Program-made: the position numbers and the translations under genes | From: Geodermatophilus obscurus | Lineage (GTDB): Bacteria > Actinomycetota > Actinomycetes > Mycobacteriales > Geodermatophilaceae | Assembly (NCBI RefSeq): GCF_900115395.1 | Contig: NZ_FOWE01000005.1 | Coordinates: 124,001 to 188,000 of the forward strand | Direction: 5' to 3' | Length of the DNA stretch: 64,000 nucleotides | Shown: positions 9,779-17,295 of the stretch, one piece after another | How positions within the stretch are numbered: the stretch's first letter is position 1 | Layout of the letters: every line of letters begins with the position of its first letter | Notes under the pieces: model-generated | Told to the model about the DNA's origin: nothing | Databases searched by the model: none | The model's input: only the letters and a program-made list of their open reading frames with translations

Positions 9779-10698
9779 GGCGCCGTCCCGTCGTCCCCGC
9801 CGGCGGTCGGGTAGCCGAGGAGGCGCTCGGCCTCCTCCAGGCCGCCCTGCAGGTCGCCGATGGTGTCCATCTTGCTGAGGTCGACCCCGATGGTCACCAG
9901 CGTCTGGGCGATCACGGGGGACAGGCCGGTGATGATGACGCTGGCCCCCATCAGCCGGGAGGCGTCGACCGTCTGCACCAGGTGGTTGGCCACCGACTCG
10001 TCGACCTCGGGGACGCCGGTGATGTCGATGACCACCACCCGCGCACGGTGGGTGCGGATGCCGTTGAGCAGCTGCTCGGTGAGCTGGCGGGCACGCTCCC
10101 GGTCGAGGACCCCGATGATCGGCAGGATGAGCAGCCGCTCCCGCACCGGCAGCACCGGGGTGGACAGCTCGCGGATGGAGTCCTGCTGCTGCCGGATGAC
10201 CCGCTCGCGCTCCTCCACGAAGCTGACCGCGACGGTGTTGGCGATGCGGTTGGCGGCCGGCTCGTAGGCGTCGAGCACCCGGTTGAGCAGGCCGAAGTCG
10301 CGCTGGTACTTCTCGAACAGGGACCGGGCGAGGACGTCGCGCAGCAACAGCACGATCCCCACGACCTCGTGGGTCTCGACGCCGCGCGGGATGATCCGCT
10401 CGGAGAGGTCGCGGGCGTAGCGCTGCAGGGCCTCGACGCTGCCGGTCTCCAGCACCTCGACGTAGTTGTCGTAGACCGACGTCGTCTCGGCGGCCATCTC
10501 CTGCGGCGTCATGGCGTGCAGCAGCCCGGCCAGCTGGATGCGGTCGGCCCACTCGTGCCGCAGCCGCGCGCGGTGCTCGCGCAGGTGCGCGACGAGCTGG
10601 GGGAGCAGCTGGTCCTCGGCCAGGCCCTCCAGGCCGTCGAGGCCGTCCAGGCCCCCGGGGCCCCCGGTCGTCGTGCCCTGTCCTCGGTAGCCGGTCAT
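9775..10698 (-). CDS. RsbR-type stressosome sensor with C-terminal STAS domain
   Basis: 307 residues. Residues 1-28 are a flexible GL/D-rich lead; 30-165 form a helical sensor domain of the RsbR kind (LREHRARLRHEWADRIQ, later DVLARSLFEKYQ); 180-295 form the STAS domain. In STAS the helix after DITGVPEVDE carries Glu234 where, from memory, Bacillus RsbRA has phosphorylated Thr171; Thr266 in VIAQTLV fits the second site (Thr205). RsbR with RsbS builds the stressosome that traps RsbT until stress. It sits between the sigma-RsbT fusion and rsbS with 4-base overlaps on both sides. Confidence 0.9.
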   Translation of the reverse strand: MTGYRGQGTTTGGPGGLDGLDGLEGLAEDQLLPQLVAHLREHRARLRHEWADRIQLAGLLHAMTPQEMAAETTSVYDNYVEVLETGSVEALQRYARDLSERIIPRGVETHEVVGIVLLLRDVLARSLFEKYQRDFGLLNRVLDAYEPAANRIANTVAVSFVEERERVIRQQQDSIRELSTPVLPVRERLLILPIIGVLDRERARQLTEQLLNGIRTHRARVVVIDITGVPEVDESVANHLVQTVDASRLMGASVIITGLSPVIAQTLVTIGVDLSKMDTIGDLQGGLEEAERLLGYPTAGGDDGTAP

Positions 10699-11771
10699 CG
10701 CTCACCACACCATCTCGTCATCGTCACCGTCGTGCCCCGCCCCACTTCGGAGGCGATCGCGAACTCGTCCATCAGCCGCCGGGCGCCGGGGAGGCCCAGG
10801 CCCAGGCCGGCGTAGGTGCTGTAGCCGTCCTGCAGCGCCCGCTCGACGTCGGGGATGCCGGGGCCGGTGTCGCGGGCGGTCACCCGCACGCCCGTGCGCG
10901 GCTCCTCGAGGACCTCCACGACCACCTCGCCGGAGCCCGCGAACTTGACGATGTTGCGGGTCACCTCGGAGACGGCCGTGGCGATGAGCGTCAGGTCGGT
11001 GCGGGAGAAGCAGCCGAGCCGGGCGGCCAGTTCGCGGGCGGCCTGCCGGGCCGCGACGACGTCGCCGTCGCCGTCGACGGGGATGCGGACGGCGTCCTCG
11101 CGCGGCGGCGCACGGTCGAGCAGCGGCTGGCTGAGCCCGGCACAGGCGTCGCACTCCAGCAGGTGCCGCCCGGCCTCGACCTCGCGCTGGCGGCGGCGGT
11201 CACCGCTGGACAGGGCGAGCAGGACGGGGCGGCACCGGTCGGTCGGCGGCTCGGTGTGGTCCCGGGCCAGCAGGTACTCCACGCGCAGCCGGGCCCGGGC
11301 CCGGTGCAGCTGGGCGGCGACGGCACCGGGGGTGGACCCGAGCTCGGCGGCCAGTGACCGGGTGTCCCGGCCCGACACCTCGTGGGCGAGCAGCGCCTCG
11401 CGGTCGCGGTCCCCGAGCCGGGCGAGCGCCTCGGCCACCGCGGCGCGCTCCTCGGAGGCGAGCAGCTCGGTGTCGGGCGGGTCGGGGGTGTCGAGGTCGA
11501 CGACCCGGTGCTGGTTGCGCCGCTGCCGGTCCCGGTCGCGCCAGGCGGTGGCGACGACGTTGCGTGCGGTGGCGATGGCGTATGGCTCGAGCATCCCGGC
11601 GTCGACCCGCCCGGCGGCGGCCAGCACCCGCACCAGCGTCTCCTGGACGAGGTCATCAGCCATGGCCGCGTCGTCCACGCGGGCGGCGACGATGCGCCGG
11701 ACCATGGGGATCAACGAGGCCACGGCGTCGTCACCGTGTGGTGACCGCGTGGCGGACCCGGTGGCCGCCAT
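10695..11771 (-). CDS. ECF-type sigma factor fused to a zinc-finger segment and an RsbT switch kinase
   Basis: 358 residues with three parts. Residues 17-90 are sigma region 2 (MADDLVQETLVRVL) and 110-168 are region 4 (LGDRDREALLAHEVSG, then TPGAVAAQLHRARARL). Residues 200-212 contain His203, Cys207 and Cys210 in the H-x3-C-x2-C order of zinc-containing anti-sigma domains. Residues 228-358 are RsbT: VVAARQAAREL, N-box SEVTRNIVKFAG, G1 DTGPGIPD and G2 GLGLGLPGARRLMDEF, all ATP-binding motifs intact. In Bacillus RsbT is a separate protein; here it is joined to a sigma factor and heads an operon with rsbR, rsbS and an RsbU N-domain gene. I infer that stressosome binding of the RsbT part controls the sigma part. 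The ATG at 11771 has no clear ribosome site. Confidence 0.9.
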   Translation of the reverse strand: MAATGSATRSPHGDDAVASLIPMVRRIVAARVDDAAMADDLVQETLVRVLAAAGRVDAGMLEPYAIATARNVVATAWRDRDRQRRNQHRVVDLDTPDPPDTELLASEERAAVAEALARLGDRDREALLAHEVSGRDTRSLAAELGSTPGAVAAQLHRARARLRVEYLLARDHTEPPTDRCRPVLLALSSGDRRRQREVEAGRHLLECDACAGLSQPLLDRAPPREDAVRIPVDGDGDVVAARQAARELAARLGCFSRTDLTLIATAVSEVTRNIVKFAGSGEVVVEVLEEPRTGVRVTARDTGPGIPDVERALQDGYSTYAGLGLGLPGARRLMDEFAIASEVGRGTTVTMTRWCGER

Positions 11772-11793
11772 GAGCCGGACGCTACGCCCGGAC

Positions 11794-11830
11794 GGCCGTC
11801 ACCGTGCCGGAAGCGGGCACGGTGACGGCC
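11794..11830 (-). terminator. Strong hairpin after the acetamidase gene
   Basis: Perfect 15-pair stem (11794-11808 with 11816-11830) and a 7-base loop, directly after the acetamidase stop and before the sigma-RsbT fusion. It should isolate the stressosome operon from the amide operon upstream on the same strand. No T-tract, as is common in GC-rich actinomycetes. Confidence 0.7.
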
Positions 11831-11837
11831 GCCGGTG

Positions 11838-12860
11838 TCAGCGCTCGGCGAGGTAGGCGGCGGCGGTGGCCCGCAGCCGCTCGTGCACGCCGTCGGCCGC
11901 GGTGGCACCCGGCAGGTACCGCTTCGCCAGCTTGGCCACCATCGTGTAGTTGGTGTCGACGACGTTCCCCGCCGGCGCCAGCCCCGCCTGGCTGACCAGT
12001 TGCAGCGCGTCGAGGGGGTCCCAGCCGGTCAGCTGCGCCGCCCAGGTGACCAGGTCGTGCTGGCTGACCCGGTAGGCGTCCTCCAGCGGCCGCACCGAGC
12101 CGGTCGACATGAGGAACTCGTCGGTCTCCAGCCGCGGCCACGCCGGGCCGCCGCCCTTGACGAGGTCGACGACGACCACGGTGCGCATCGCCGACTCGAC
12201 GGCGGTCCCGCACACCTCGCCCTCGCCCTGCCGGCAGTGCCCGTCACCGATCGACAGCTGCCCGCCGGGCACGTTCACGCCGAAGTACGCCGTCGTGCCC
12301 GCGCGCACCTCGGGGGTGTCCATGTTCCCGCCGTGCGCACCGGGCGTGATGCTGGCGAACACCTCGCCGGAGGCCGGCGCGACGCCGATCGTGCCGTGCA
12401 TCGGGTCGAGCGGGAGCTCCACCTCCGGCCCGCCGCGGCGCGGCCGGAACAGGCAGGTGCCGCGCTCCCGGTCGACCTCGTAGAGCCAGACCAGCTCCTC
12501 GAGCGGGTCGTGCAGCATCGCGGTGCTGTGCGTGGTGGTGAGCGCGCCGAAGTGCGGGAACGTGCTCGACACCGCCCAGTCGCGGGCCGGCGCGACGTCG
12601 ACCAGGTGCACCGCGAGGGTGTCGCCGGGCTCGGCGCCCTCGACCGCGATCGGCCCGGTGACGGGGTTGAGGTAGGGGAACTGGCACACGACGCTCGGCA
12701 GGTCCTCGACGCTGCGGACCTTCCCGGCGTAGCAGTCCTCGGTGGTCAGTTCGACCACCGTGCCGGGTGCGACGGTCAGCAGCGGCTCGCCGCCGCCGAA
12801 CGACCACCGCCACTGGTCGGGCGTCGGCTCCAGGGTGACGACCTCGAGGGACTGCGTCAC
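11838..12860 (-). CDS. Acetamidase/formamidase family amidohydrolase
   Basis: 340 residues, full length. The family hydrolyses short aliphatic amides to ammonia and the acid in the cytoplasm. Features: NPVTGPIAVEGAEPGDTLAVH near residue 65, the HGTIGVAPASGE block and HGGNMDTPEVRAGTTAYF, followed by IGDGHCRQGEGEVCGTAVE, the FmdA/AmdA signature. The GTG at 12860 overlaps the permease stop by 4 bases, so it is the last gene of an amide-uptake and hydrolysis operon. Confidence 0.92.
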   Translation of the reverse strand: MTQSLEVVTLEPTPDQWRWSFGGGEPLLTVAPGTVVELTTEDCYAGKVRSVEDLPSVVCQFPYLNPVTGPIAVEGAEPGDTLAVHLVDVAPARDWAVSSTFPHFGALTTTHSTAMLHDPLEELVWLYEVDRERGTCLFRPRRGGPEVELPLDPMHGTIGVAPASGEVFASITPGAHGGNMDTPEVRAGTTAYFGVNVPGGQLSIGDGHCRQGEGEVCGTAVESAMRTVVVVDLVKGGGPAWPRLETDEFLMSTGSVRPLEDAYRVSQHDLVTWAAQLTGWDPLDALQLVSQAGLAPAGNVVDTNYTMVAKLAKRYLPGATAADGVHERLRATAAAYLAER

Positions 12861-14302
12861 AGCTCCTCCTCCGCCCGGATCTCGGGCTTCCGGCCCGTGG
12901 CGACCAGGAAGACCATCAGCGCCACGCCGATGAGCAACCAGACGAACCCCAGCCGCTGGGCCGTCACCTGGGCGTTGACGACGACGTAGACCAGGATGGC
13001 GAACCCGAGGACGGGCACCACCAGGTGCAGCCACCAGTTCCTGCTCCGCTGCCTGCCGACGTAGTGCACGACGACCGACACGTGCAGGAGCAGGAACGCC
13101 GACAGGGCACCGAAGTTCACCAGCGTGGACAGCAGCGTGATGCCGTCCTCCCGGGTCGTCATGTACCAGCCGAGCAGGAGGGAGACGGCCGCGACCAGCA
13201 GGGTCGCGTTGACCGGCACGCGGCGGGTCGGGTGCACCTGCCGGAGGAAGCCCGGCAGCTGCCGGTCCCGCGCCATCGCGAACAGCAGCCGGGAGGTGGC
13301 CGCCTGCGCGACGAGGGAGTTGGCGAAGCCCCACGCGACCGCCGTCGCCACCGCGGTGAGCGTGCCCAGCCAGGCACCCCCGGCCACCTCGGCGGCGTCG
13401 TAGAAGGCGGTGCCGGCGGCGTCCCCCTCGGCGATGAGGGTGTCCGGGTCGGGCACGAGCAGCGCCGCCACCCAGGTCTGGACGATGAACAGCGTCCCGG
13501 CCAGGGCGAGCGCGGCGATCATCGCCTTGCCGATCGAGCGGGCGGAGTCGCGGTTCTCCTCGGCCAGGGTGGAGATGCCGTCGAAGCCGAGGAAGCTCAG
13601 CACGGCCACCGACACGGCCCCGAAGACGAGCTCGAGGGAGAAGGCGTCCGCGTCGTAGATCGGGGAGAAGTCGAAGCCGCGGCCCTCACCGGAGGCCAGC
13701 GCGACGACGCCGATCACCAGGAAGATCGCGAGCACGATCAGCTCGCCGACGAGCATGATCTTGTTGACCCGCGCGGTGAACTCGATGCCGAAGTAGTTGA
13801 CGACGGTGTTGAGCACGACGAAGCCGATCAGCCAGACCAGCACCGGCACCGAGGTGACGATCGAGTTCATCGCGATCGCGGCGATGAGGTAGAGCAGCGC
13901 GGGGACCAGCACGTAGTCGAGCAGGATCATCCAGCCGGCGATGAAGCCGACCGGCTGGGCGATGCCGCGGCCGGCGTAGGTGTAGACCGAGCCCGCCATC
14001 GGGAACGCCCGCGACATCTGCGAGTAGGACGCGGCGGTGAAGGCCATGGCCAGGCCGCCGATCGCGTACGCCAGGGCGACCATGCCACCGGAGGCCTGGA
14101 AGACGCCGCCGAAGATGCCGAACGGCGCGATCGGGACCATGAAGACCAGGCCGTAGACTAGCAGGTCGGTGAAGGTCAGCGAGCGCTTGAGCTCCTGGCG
14201 GTAGCCGAACTCCTCGACGCCGGCCGCACCGGCGGCGGGCACCGATCCGGCGCCGGTGCTCCCGGGCAGGTCGGGGGAATGGGTGGGGCGGTGGTCGCTC
14301 AC
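12857..14302 (-). CDS. APC-family amino acid/amine/amide permease
   Basis: 481 residues with about 12 hydrophobic spans. The first spans carry the APC signature FMVPIAPFGIFG; later DGISTLAEENRDSARSIGKA matches the conserved loop between spans 6 and 8. GTG at 14302 with GAGGAGGAG upstream; the frame stays open upstream but the ribosome site decides the start. It lies between an AmiC-like gene and the acetamidase gene on the same strand, so its substrate may be a short amide or related nitrogen compound; that is inferred from context. Confidence 0.9.
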   Translation of the reverse strand: MSDHRPTHSPDLPGSTGAGSVPAAGAAGVEEFGYRQELKRSLTFTDLLVYGLVFMVPIAPFGIFGGVFQASGGMVALAYAIGGLAMAFTAASYSQMSRAFPMAGSVYTYAGRGIAQPVGFIAGWMILLDYVLVPALLYLIAAIAMNSIVTSVPVLVWLIGFVVLNTVVNYFGIEFTARVNKIMLVGELIVLAIFLVIGVVALASGEGRGFDFSPIYDADAFSLELVFGAVSVAVLSFLGFDGISTLAEENRDSARSIGKAMIAALALAGTLFIVQTWVAALLVPDPDTLIAEGDAAGTAFYDAAEVAGGAWLGTLTAVATAVAWGFANSLVAQAATSRLLFAMARDRQLPGFLRQVHPTRRVPVNATLLVAAVSLLLGWYMTTREDGITLLSTLVNFGALSAFLLLHVSVVVHYVGRQRSRNWWLHLVVPVLGFAILVYVVVNAQVTAQRLGFVWLLIGVALMVFLVATGRKPEIRAEEEL

Positions 14303-14382
14303 GGCTCCTCCTCTCGGCCGGCTCGGGGCCGGACGCGGGGGAGGGTAGACCCCTGTTGTTTCCACGTGGAAGCACCTCGGGG

Positions 14383-15423
14383 TCAGGCGCGCGGCGCGAC
14401 CTCGCGGAAGACGAGTCCCTCGGCACGGGCCAGGCGCGGGGGAGCCGGCCGCGCGGGTCCGCCGGACCCCGGCCCGAGCAGGCCGGCGGCGGTGCGGACG
14501 CCGTCGTGGACGCCGCGGGCGTAGGCGCAGACCACTGGCGCGGAGGGGCCGGCGCGGGCCGCGAGCCGCTCCTGCAGGTCGAGCTGGCCCTCGTCGCCGC
14601 TGCCGTCGGGGGCGGCGAAGGAGGGCATGCAGGCGTAGAGCTCCCCGCCGCTGTCCCCGCCGACGGCGTAGAGGCCGTTCTCCTCCAGCGCGCCGGAGAG
14701 CCGCACCACCCGCCGGTCGAGGCCGGCGCGGGCGAAGGCCCGGTTGAAGGCCACCAGGTCGCGGCCGACCAGGCTGAGCAGGACGGCGTCGGCCCTGCTG
14801 CGGCGGACCAGGTCCAGCGCCGGGCCGGGGTCCATCGGGCCGAAGGGCACCAGCCGCTCGTCGACCACCTCAGCGCCGAGGTCGGCCAGCACCGTCCGGG
14901 CGGCGCGGTGCACCGCCTGCGGCCAGACGTAGTCGGTGCCCAGCAGCAGCCAGCGCCGGGCGTGCCGGTGGCGGACCAGCCAGGCGAGGGCGGCGGCGTG
15001 CTGGGCCAGCGGCGAGGAGCCGATCCGCAGCACGCCGGGACGGGCGCGGCCGCCCTCGTGCGGCGGGGTGAACACGTAGCCGGCGCGGCCGGCCAGCGCT
15101 GCTGCGACCGCCCGGGAGACGTCACTGGTGGAGAACCCGACGAACACGTCGACGGCGCCGGCCGCGTGCAGCGCCGCCACGTCGGCGGCCACCTCGACGG
15201 GGCGCCGTCCGGCGTCGACGGTGACCAGTTCGACGGCGCGGCCGCGGACCCCGCCGGCGTCGTTGAGCTCGTCGGCCGCCAGCCCCGCGAGGTCGAGCGC
15301 CGACGGCGCGGTCATCGCCAGCGGACCGGTGAGCGGGAGGGCCAGGCCGACGCGCAGGACGCCGGGGGAGCGGCCGGTGACGGCGGCCTCCCAGGCGTCG
15401 ATCGGGACGGTCGGGCCGGTCAC
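14383..15423 (-). CDS. AmiC/UrtA-like periplasmic-binding-fold protein without signal peptide
   Basis: 346 residues of the type 1 periplasmic binding fold: RVGLALPLTGPLA at the start, VDVFVGFSTSDVSRAV, then LLLGTDYVWPQAVHRAARTVL, as in AmiC and urea/amide-binding UrtA. No signal peptide or lipobox is visible, so it should be cytoplasmic, as AmiC is. AmiC of Pseudomonas is an amide sensor that holds the antiterminator AmiR; no AmiR is encoded here. First gene of an operon with permease and acetamidase, and divergent from marR with only 21 bases between start codons. A sensing role for amides is inferred. Confidence 0.8.
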   Translation of the reverse strand: MTGPTVPIDAWEAAVTGRSPGVLRVGLALPLTGPLAMTAPSALDLAGLAADELNDAGGVRGRAVELVTVDAGRRPVEVAADVAALHAAGAVDVFVGFSTSDVSRAVAAALAGRAGYVFTPPHEGGRARPGVLRIGSSPLAQHAAALAWLVRHRHARRWLLLGTDYVWPQAVHRAARTVLADLGAEVVDERLVPFGPMDPGPALDLVRRSRADAVLLSLVGRDLVAFNRAFARAGLDRRVVRLSGALEENGLYAVGGDSGGELYACMPSFAAPDGSGDEGQLDLQERLAARAGPSAPVVCAYARGVHDGVRTAAGLLGPGSGGPARPAPPRLARAEGLVFREVAPRA

Positions 15424-15444
15424 TCCCTGAGTATGGTGCGGTCC

Positions 15445-15918
15445 ATGGCGGTCGAGCAGCAGGCCACGGGCGCTCCCGCGCCGCCGTCGGCCGCTCCCTC
15501 GCTCGTCGAGCTGCTCACCGTGGTCGCGCGGCGGGTGGCCCGCGGGGTCACCGCGGTGCTCGCCGAGGACGGCGCGACGCTCGACTCCTACCGCTTGATG
15601 CGGGCGCTCGGCAGCGGGCCGGGGCGCACGATGGGCGAGCTCGGCGCGGCGCTGTGCCTGCCGGCGCCCACCACCACCCGGCTGGTCGACGCCCTGGTCG
15701 ACGCAGCGCTCGCCTATCGGCTGCCCGACCCAGACGACGGGCGGCGGGTGCGGGTGCACCTGGCGGCGCGCGGGCGCACCCGGCTCGACCGGCTCGAGGC
15801 ATTGGTGGCGGCGCACGAGGCCGCGCTGGCCGCCGAGCTTGGCGCCGACCGGGTCGGCGCGCTGGTCGCCGCGCTCACCGACCTCGCGGCGCCGCAGGAC
15901 CCCCTGCCCGGGAGCTAG
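15445..15918 (+). CDS. MarR-family transcriptional regulator
   Basis: 157 residues with a winged helix: [29 protein letters not shown] is the recognition region and DPDDGRRVRVHL the wing. The ATG at 15445 was chosen over 15433 because TATGGT at 15432-15437 looks like a -10 box placed for a leaderless transcript. Divergent from the AmiC-like gene, so it probably regulates the amide operon. Its stop overlaps the convergent gene by 4 bases. Confidence 0.82.
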   Translation: MAVEQQATGAPAPPSAAPSLVELLTVVARRVARGVTAVLAEDGATLDSYRLMRALGSGPGRTMGELGAALCLPAPTTTRLVDALVDAALAYRLPDPDDGRRVRVHLAARGRTRLDRLEALVAAHEAALAAELGADRVGALVAALTDLAAPQDPLPGS

Positions 15919-16220
15919 TCCGCCGGGGGCAGGACGCGGGGCACGAACACCTCGTCGATCGGGCGGGGGCCGACGTACTGCCGGCACGTGCACGGCACCC
16001 AGGTGTGACCGGCCCAGCGGCCGCGCTTGTCGTAGGCGTCGCGGCGCAGCTCGGCGTAGCAGGTGTTGGTCCCGGTGTCGTGCTGGCTCAGCGGGTGCCC
16101 GCAGCCGCACACCGGCTGGGGGTTCGCCGGTGGCGCCGGGGGCCGGCGGCGCCCGATCCGGCCCGCCACGAAGCCGACGGCCACCAGCACCGCACCGACC
16201 ACCAGGCTGACTGGTTCCAC
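15915..16220 (-). CDS. Small single-span membrane protein with Cys/His motifs
   Basis: 101 residues. One N-terminal membrane span (LVVGAVLVAVGFVAG) is followed by a soluble tail with Cys38, Cys40, His42, His47, Cys54, Cys77 and Cys79, a pattern that could bind zinc. GTG start. I do not recognise the function; similar short actinobacterial proteins with a CGCGHPLSQHD motif exist in my memory but without a role. Confidence 0.65.
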   Translation of the reverse strand: MEPVSLVVGAVLVAVGFVAGRIGRRRPPAPPANPQPVCGCGHPLSQHDTGTNTCYAELRRDAYDKRGRWAGHTWVPCTCRQYVGPRPIDEVFVPRVLPPAD

Positions 16221-16294
16221 CGCTCACTCCTCACGCCGCCGTCCTCCCGACGGTAACGCCGGGAGGACCGTCGTGGTGCCGGCGGGGGACCGGG

Positions 16295-16873
16295 TCAGGT
16301 GTCCTGCTTGCCCCGCCCGCTGACCGCGTCCCGCAGGTGGTCGACGAGCGCGGCGACCGGGCCGACCACCGTGCGGACCACGCCCTCGTTCGGCGTCATC
16401 GGGTGCGGCCGGGTCGGCGCGATCTTCTTCACCCGCTCGACCGCCTCCGCCATCCGCACCAGCTCGGCGCGGTCGAAGGACGCCCGCAGCTCGGTGAACA
16501 TCCGGCTCTCCTCGTGCTCCACGTGCGTGCGGATCTCGTGGATGAGGGTCCGGATCTCGACGTCGTACCGCTCGTCGGCGGGGTCGAGCCGCTCGAGCTG
16601 CTTCATCGTCTGCTCGGCGGAGTCGTGCTCGTGCTTGGAGCGCTCGGCCTCCTCCGCGTCCACCTCCTTCTGCACCCGCGGGTAGACCTGCGTCTCCTCG
16701 GCGACGGAGTGCTTGACCAGGCCGATGCTCACCTCGTCGACCAGGGCGCGTTTGCGGGCCAGCACGTCGGGGTCGGTGCTGCCCATGAGCTGCTCGAGCT
16801 CTCGGAAGATGCGGTCGAACTCGCGGTGGTCGGCGCTCAGCAGCTCCACCACGTCACGCTGGGTCTCGGTCAC
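16295..16873 (-). CDS. Hemerythrin-domain protein
   Basis: 192 residues. Helical HHE domain in residues 5-145 with the diiron-type ligands LSADHREFDRIF, VKHSVAEETQVYP, KHEHDSAEQ and HVEHEESRMF. Such cytoplasmic proteins bind oxygen, nitric oxide or iron, or act as stress sensors. The C-terminal 45 residues (TRPHPMTPNEG) are outside the domain. GTG start. Stands alone. Confidence 0.9.
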   Translation of the reverse strand: MTETQRDVVELLSADHREFDRIFRELEQLMGSTDPDVLARKRALVDEVSIGLVKHSVAEETQVYPRVQKEVDAEEAERSKHEHDSAEQTMKQLERLDPADERYDVEIRTLIHEIRTHVEHEESRMFTELRASFDRAELVRMAEAVERVKKIAPTRPHPMTPNEGVVRTVVGPVAALVDHLRDAVSGRGKQDT

Positions 16874-17016
16874 GGTGTCTCCCGGCTCGCTGACCTGCGT
16901 CCCCCCTGCTCGGGGACGCCCCGACCCTTCCCCGCGGCACCCGCCGGCACACCCCCGCGGCCCTGTCCCGCGACCAGGGGGTTTCGGCCGGATGTGGCCT
17001 GGGGCACAGCAGGTCC

Positions 17017-17283
17017 GTGGAGTCCTACGCGGTGGGTTTCGCCCGGCCCGACCGGTGGTCCCGCGGCACGCCGGCCGGGGAGCACACGCCCTGGCACGCC
17101 GTCGAGGCGCACCGCCCGGCCGCGGAGCTCGACGGGGAGGTCGAGCTGGCGCTGTGCGGCGCCATCGTGCAGGTGTGGGGCAGCCAGGTCTGGGCGCGGA
17201 TCGGCAGCGGCCGCACCGGGTGCCCGGAGTGCCGCCGGCTGTCCGGCCTGCCGCAGCCGGCGCAGCTCAGCCGCGCCGGCTGA
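17017..17283 (+). CDS. Short hypothetical protein with C-terminal CxxC
   Basis: 88 residues, GTG start. Contains HTPWHAVEAHRP, a cysteine in VELALCGAIVQVWG and CPEC near residue 70, which may form a zinc site. No signal peptide or span. The coding frame continues to just before the convergent acyl-CoA dehydrogenase gene. Unknown function. Confidence 0.55.
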   Translation: MESYAVGFARPDRWSRGTPAGEHTPWHAVEAHRPAAELDGEVELALCGAIVQVWGSQVWARIGSGRTGCPECRRLSGLPQPAQLSRAG

Positions 17284-17295
17284 GCCCCCGCCGGG

